Part shown: one piece after another, positions 61,467 to 64,000 of the stretch
How positions within the stretch are numbered: the first letter of the stretch is position 1
Layout: each line of letters opens with the position of its first letter
From: Parasphingorhabdus halotolerans
Lineage (GTDB): Bacteria; Pseudomonadota; Alphaproteobacteria; Sphingomonadales; Sphingomonadaceae
Length of the DNA stretch: 64,000 nucleotides
Direction of reading: 5' to 3'
Assembly: GCF_012516475.1 (NCBI RefSeq)
Contig: NZ_CP051217.1
Location: 1,054,001-1,118,000, forward strand
Made by a program: the position numbers and the translations under genes
The notes under the pieces: model-generated
The model's database searches: none
What the model was told of the DNA's origin: nothing
Seen by the model: the letters and a program-made list of their open reading frames with translations, nothing else

Positions 61467-62901
61467 GGCGAAGTAGCTTGCCGGTTTCAGTATATGGGAG
61501 CTCCTCGACGAAGATGATTTTTGAGGGTACGCGGCTGGAACGCAGCTTGTCTTTCACCAAAGCGCAAAGTTCGTCTTCGTTGGGAGGGGCGCCATTACAC
61601 ACAATCGCCGCTCCGACCGCTTCACCCCATTGCTCGTCGGCTACAGCAACGACCGCGACATCCCTTACCCCATCATGGGTTATCAGAACATCCTCAACTT
61701 CACCCGGCGAGATATTTTCACCGCCACGCACGATAACGTCATCGGCACGGCCATCGAGAAACAAATAGCCCTCTGCATCGACAAAGCCGACATCCCTCGT
61801 CGGGAACCAACCGTCGTCTTCAAGCTGCGAACCAACACCCTTATATTCGCCGCTCACTTGATCGCCCCGTACAAACACCATTCCGGTTTCTTCGGGTAGG
61901 CAAGTATTTCCATCGTCACTGCGAACAAGCAATTCGACCGATGGCAAAGCCCGCCCCACCGATGCCAGACGCCGACGGATTTTAGGGTCATCAGATTCTA
62001 TCGCCGCACGATGATCGTCGGGGTCGAGCAGGCAGATCGTCGAGCTGGTTTCAGTCAGACCATAAGCGTTAGTAAAGCTGACATGCGGCAACGTTTCGAT
62101 CGCCTTTACAATTACCGCCAGTGGCATTTTCCCGCCACCGTAAGATAAAGCAAGGAGATTTGGCAGGTCGAGCACCTCACCGGTTTTTCCAACATGTTCG
62201 ATTATTTGCTGCAACATAGTTGGCACCACAAAGGCATGGGTAATATCTTCCGCCTTTGCGAGATCAATCCAGGCCTCGGCGCTGAAATTGGGCAACTGTA
62301 CCATTTTCCGTCCGGCGTAGGTTGAACTCAGTACCGCAGAAATGCCTGCAATATGATAGGGCGGTACACTGATCAGCGCGGCTTCATCTTCGCCCGCACT
62401 CATAAATTCGACGCTGCCAAGGATATAGGCCATCAGATTATCATGACGCAAAATTGCAGACTTCGGCTCGCCAGTGGTTCCGCTAGTGAATAACTCGATT
62501 GCGACACCCTCGTCGACATCCGGTGCTTCGCCCTCCATCGCTTCGCCGGAAATAGCGTTGGAATAGTTGATCAAATCGATATCTGTGTACTGTTTTTCAT
62601 GTTCAGAGATCAGCAACGCTGGCGTCACACGCGCCAGCAGCGCATCTATCTGTTCTTCCGCCAGCCGATAATTAATAGGAACGAACGGCGTTCCCGCAAG
62701 CGCCGCCCCGAAAATAGCAGCGGGCATTGCCGGGCTATTCTCCGCCAGATAAGATAACCGCTGACCGGACTGTACTTTTGCTGCCACCCGCCGCGCTGCT
62801 ATATCAAGGTCGGCGTAGGTCAACCGCGTTTCACCAGCGACAATTGCCTCACGCTCGCCCATCGCCTCGGACGCCATTTGCAGGATGAGATAGATATTCA
62901 T
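61435..62901 (-). CDS. AMP-forming acyl-CoA ligase
   Basis: A 488-residue class I adenylate-forming ligase. TSGTTGEPKSAIL is the phosphate loop. YGLTETSS, RGGENISPGEVEDVL and the C-terminal TGKLLRR lysine motif are intact. It should activate a carboxylic acid made by the SDR and aldehyde dehydrogenase to its CoA thioester. It stands between the small unknown gene and the CoA-transferase on the same strand, with short or overlapping junctions. The chain type (aromatic, terpenoid or fatty) cannot be told. Confidence 0.88.
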   Translation of the reverse strand: MNIYLILQMASEAMGEREAIVAGETRLTYADLDIAARRVAAKVQSGQRLSYLAENSPAMPAAIFGAALAGTPFVPINYRLAEEQIDALLARVTPALLISEHEKQYTDIDLINYSNAISGEAMEGEAPDVDEGVAIELFTSGTTGEPKSAILRHDNLMAYILGSVEFMSAGEDEAALISVPPYHIAGISAVLSSTYAGRKMVQLPNFSAEAWIDLAKAEDITHAFVVPTMLQQIIEHVGKTGEVLDLPNLLALSYGGGKMPLAVIVKAIETLPHVSFTNAYGLTETSSTICLLDPDDHRAAIESDDPKIRRRLASVGRALPSVELLVRSDDGNTCLPEETGMVFVRGDQVSGEYKGVGSQLEDDGWFPTRDVGFVDAEGYLFLDGRADDVIVRGGENISPGEVEDVLITHDGVRDVAVVAVADEQWGEAVGAAIVCNGAPPNEDELCALVKDKLRSSRVPSKIIFVEELPYTETGKLLRRVLRDQLAGV

Positions 62902-62912
62902 TAGTTGCCAGA

Positions 62913-63218
62913 TCAGTCTGACGAAGGCAGTTTTTTCGCCTGCTTCACAACAAGCGACACACCGTTCACCTGAACCGTACCATCACCGCCACGTGTACAA
63001 AGAAACTCCATCGTCTCGCCTTCATCAACATAGCGTTTACCGACCAACATCCCACCAGCGAGATCGCCGTTGAGATCACCTTTTTCACCATCCTCTTTCA
63101 CCATTGGCGCGCCGCCACAAGTAATGTCCAGTTCTTCCGCAGGAACACGCAGCGCCATGATCTGCGTCTGGCAAACGCTGCTGCTTAGCTTGGTTCCGGC
63201 CTTGTAAATCTCGCCCAT
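62913..63218 (-). CDS. Small conserved-type protein in the CoA operon, function unknown
   Basis: A 101-residue soluble protein with three Cys, at VCQTQ, ITCGGAPM and FLCTRGGDG. It has no recognisable enzyme domain. The GG-x-P segment after the second Cys and the final VKQAKKLP tail are its clearest marks. It sits between the thiolase and the acyl-CoA ligase, 11 and 9 bp away, so it is surely in the operon. SCP2-type thiolases often have a small DUF35 partner, but this sequence does not show the DUF35 zinc ribbon. I cannot name the family. Confidence 0.6.
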   Translation of the reverse strand: MGEIYKAGTKLSSSVCQTQIMALRVPAEELDITCGGAPMVKEDGEKGDLNGDLAGGMLVGKRYVDEGETMEFLCTRGGDGTVQVNGVSLVVKQAKKLPSSD

Positions 63219-63227
63219 ATTCCGTTC

Positions 63228-64000
63228 CTATTTTCCGATTACCGCACCGGCGACGCCAGACGCCAGAAATACCGTTTCCACATCCGCGACCTGATTGGCG
63301 GCCGTCCCGCGCACCTGCCGCACGCCTTCTGTAATATTATTCATCCCGTGAATATAGCCTTCACCCATAAGGCCGCCATTGGGGCTAAGCGGTGATTGGC
63401 CATCGAGTTCCATATGGCCGTCTTTGATATAATCCTTTGCCTCGCCAATTCCGCAATAACCAAAGCCTTCGAGCTGGCGCAGAATTTGCGGTGTGAAATT
63501 GTCATAGATCATCGCGACGTCGGTATCCTTGGGCGCAATTCCGGCTGAGGCGATCAACTTCTCCGTCACACGATTTGCAATGTCATGGGTGATCAGGTCG
63601 CCTTCATAGAAATCCGAAATAATCTCGTGGTTAAACAGAAAGCTATATTCGGCACTCAGAATTCTCGCGGGTTTCTGCTTCAGGTCCTTCGCACGATCCA
63701 TTCGCGTGATGACCAGTGCCACACCGCCATCGGATTCCTGACAACAATCAAGCAAATGCAGCCAGGGTTCAACAATCCAGCGGCTTGCCTGATGCTCCTC
63801 CAGCGTGATCGGTTTTTCGTAGAACCAGGCATTGGGATTGGTCGCAGCATGTTTGCGCATCAGCACTGCGATCCGGCCCAAATCTTCTGATGTCACTCCG
63901 AATTTATCGAGATAAGGCCCGCAGGATAGCGCTTCCCATGCGGCTGGAGTCTGCGCGCCAAACGGGAAGCACCATTCGAGAAAAGTTGAGCTATGCGCGT
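63228..64000 (-). CDS. Thiolase-family protein (SCP2-thiolase type), 5' partial
   Basis: The frame is open from the window edge to a stop at 63228 and gives 257 residues of the C-terminal part. It shows the thiolase-like features YDNFTPQILRQLEGFGYCGIGEA, LSPNGGLMGEGYIHGMNNITEGVRQVRG and a final Val-Ala-Gly-Ala region. The N-terminal Cys nucleophile and the start lie outside. This subclass is typical of steroid or branched-chain CoA degradation and may act as a thiolase or a retro-aldol lyase. It leads the operon that ends with the amidohydrolase, as far as this window shows. Confidence 0.82.
   Translation of the reverse strand, partial: AHSSTFLEWCFPFGAQTPAAWEALSCGPYLDKFGVTSEDLGRIAVLMRKHAATNPNAWFYEKPITLEEHQASRWIVEPWLHLLDCCQESDGGVALVITRMDRAKDLKQKPARILSAEYSFLFNHEIISDFYEGDLITHDIANRVTEKLIASAGIAPKDTDVAMIYDNFTPQILRQLEGFGYCGIGEAKDYIKDGHMELDGQSPLSPNGGLMGEGYIHGMNNITEGVRQVRGTAANQVADVETVFLASGVAGAVIGK

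Noticed and set aside
1..64000. tRNA, rRNA or known riboswitch
   Set aside because: No convincing cloverleaf, rRNA segment or conserved riboswitch core was seen by eye; a covariance-model scan was not possible.

Overview
The window looks like chromosome of an aerobic, heterotrophic alphaproteobacterium of the order Sphingomonadales, probably a marine-type sphingomonad near Sphingopyxis, Sphingorhabdus or Parasphingorhabdus. This rests on gene families and overall style: an Oar-like TonB receptor, GSH-dependent formaldehyde oxidation, a GTA-type 3TM holin, a P450/Rieske/CoA catabolic cluster, and a mid-50s GC by eye. It was not confirmed by any search. No rRNA or tRNA gene was seen.

Layout. 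1-2.6 kb: the end of an unidentified membrane protein, a fossil IS3 copy and a GT-C-like membrane protein. 2.7-7.3 kb: a CitE-like lyase, a coniferyl-aldehyde-type dehydrogenase, a broken GIY-YIG gene framed by a 25-bp inverted repeat, and a DEAD-box helicase. 7.3-13.3 kb: gamma-glutamyltransferase, the formaldehyde operon (frmA, a VOC protein, fghA), a DsrE protein and a YcaQ-like glycosylase. 13.4-21.2 kb: a galactoside locus (galK, a frameshifted galT, an SSS symporter, and divergent GH36 and GH42 galactosidases). 21.2-27.2 kb: an acyl-CoA synthetase, a YhhQ-type transporter and a nucleoside-salvage-like operon (LOG, NupC, a 2OG oxygenase, uridine kinase). 27.4-34.6 kb: a large Oar-like receptor and a complete Mla-type lipid transport operon. 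34.7-46.5 kb: mostly housekeeping and metabolic genes (HAD phosphatase, a PLP sulfur enzyme, a frameshifted SLC13 transporter, PgeF, PepN, an M48 protease, an epimerase, EamA, LtaE, RluE).

46.5-50.2 kb is an accessory island. It holds an orphan GTA-type holin, a small Ala/Cys-repeat lipoprotein, a His-rich DUF6969-like protein, a broken DUF692/MNIO gene that has lost its ATG, and an intact IS3 element. The combination suggests a decayed metal-handling or modified-peptide (RiPP-like) locus.

50.3-64 kb is a catabolic cluster. It contains a P450-Rieske-SDR-OYE operon, a divergent SDR-aldehyde dehydrogenase operon, a TetR regulator, an enoyl-CoA hydratase, and a thiolase/ligase/CoA-transferase/amidohydrolase operon. 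Three near-identical palindromes (consensus YGAAYNTCRTTCG) lie in the P450/SDR intergenic region and in front of tetR. They give a concrete regulon hypothesis. The substrate is unknown; a hydrophobic cyclic compound such as a steroid or terpenoid is plausible. Two CoA enzymes of this cluster appear to carry the C-terminal part of their family ahead of the core domain.

Three coding regions carry isolated disruptions (galT, the SLC13 transporter and the GIY-YIG gene). They could be real decay or consensus errors and should be checked against reads.
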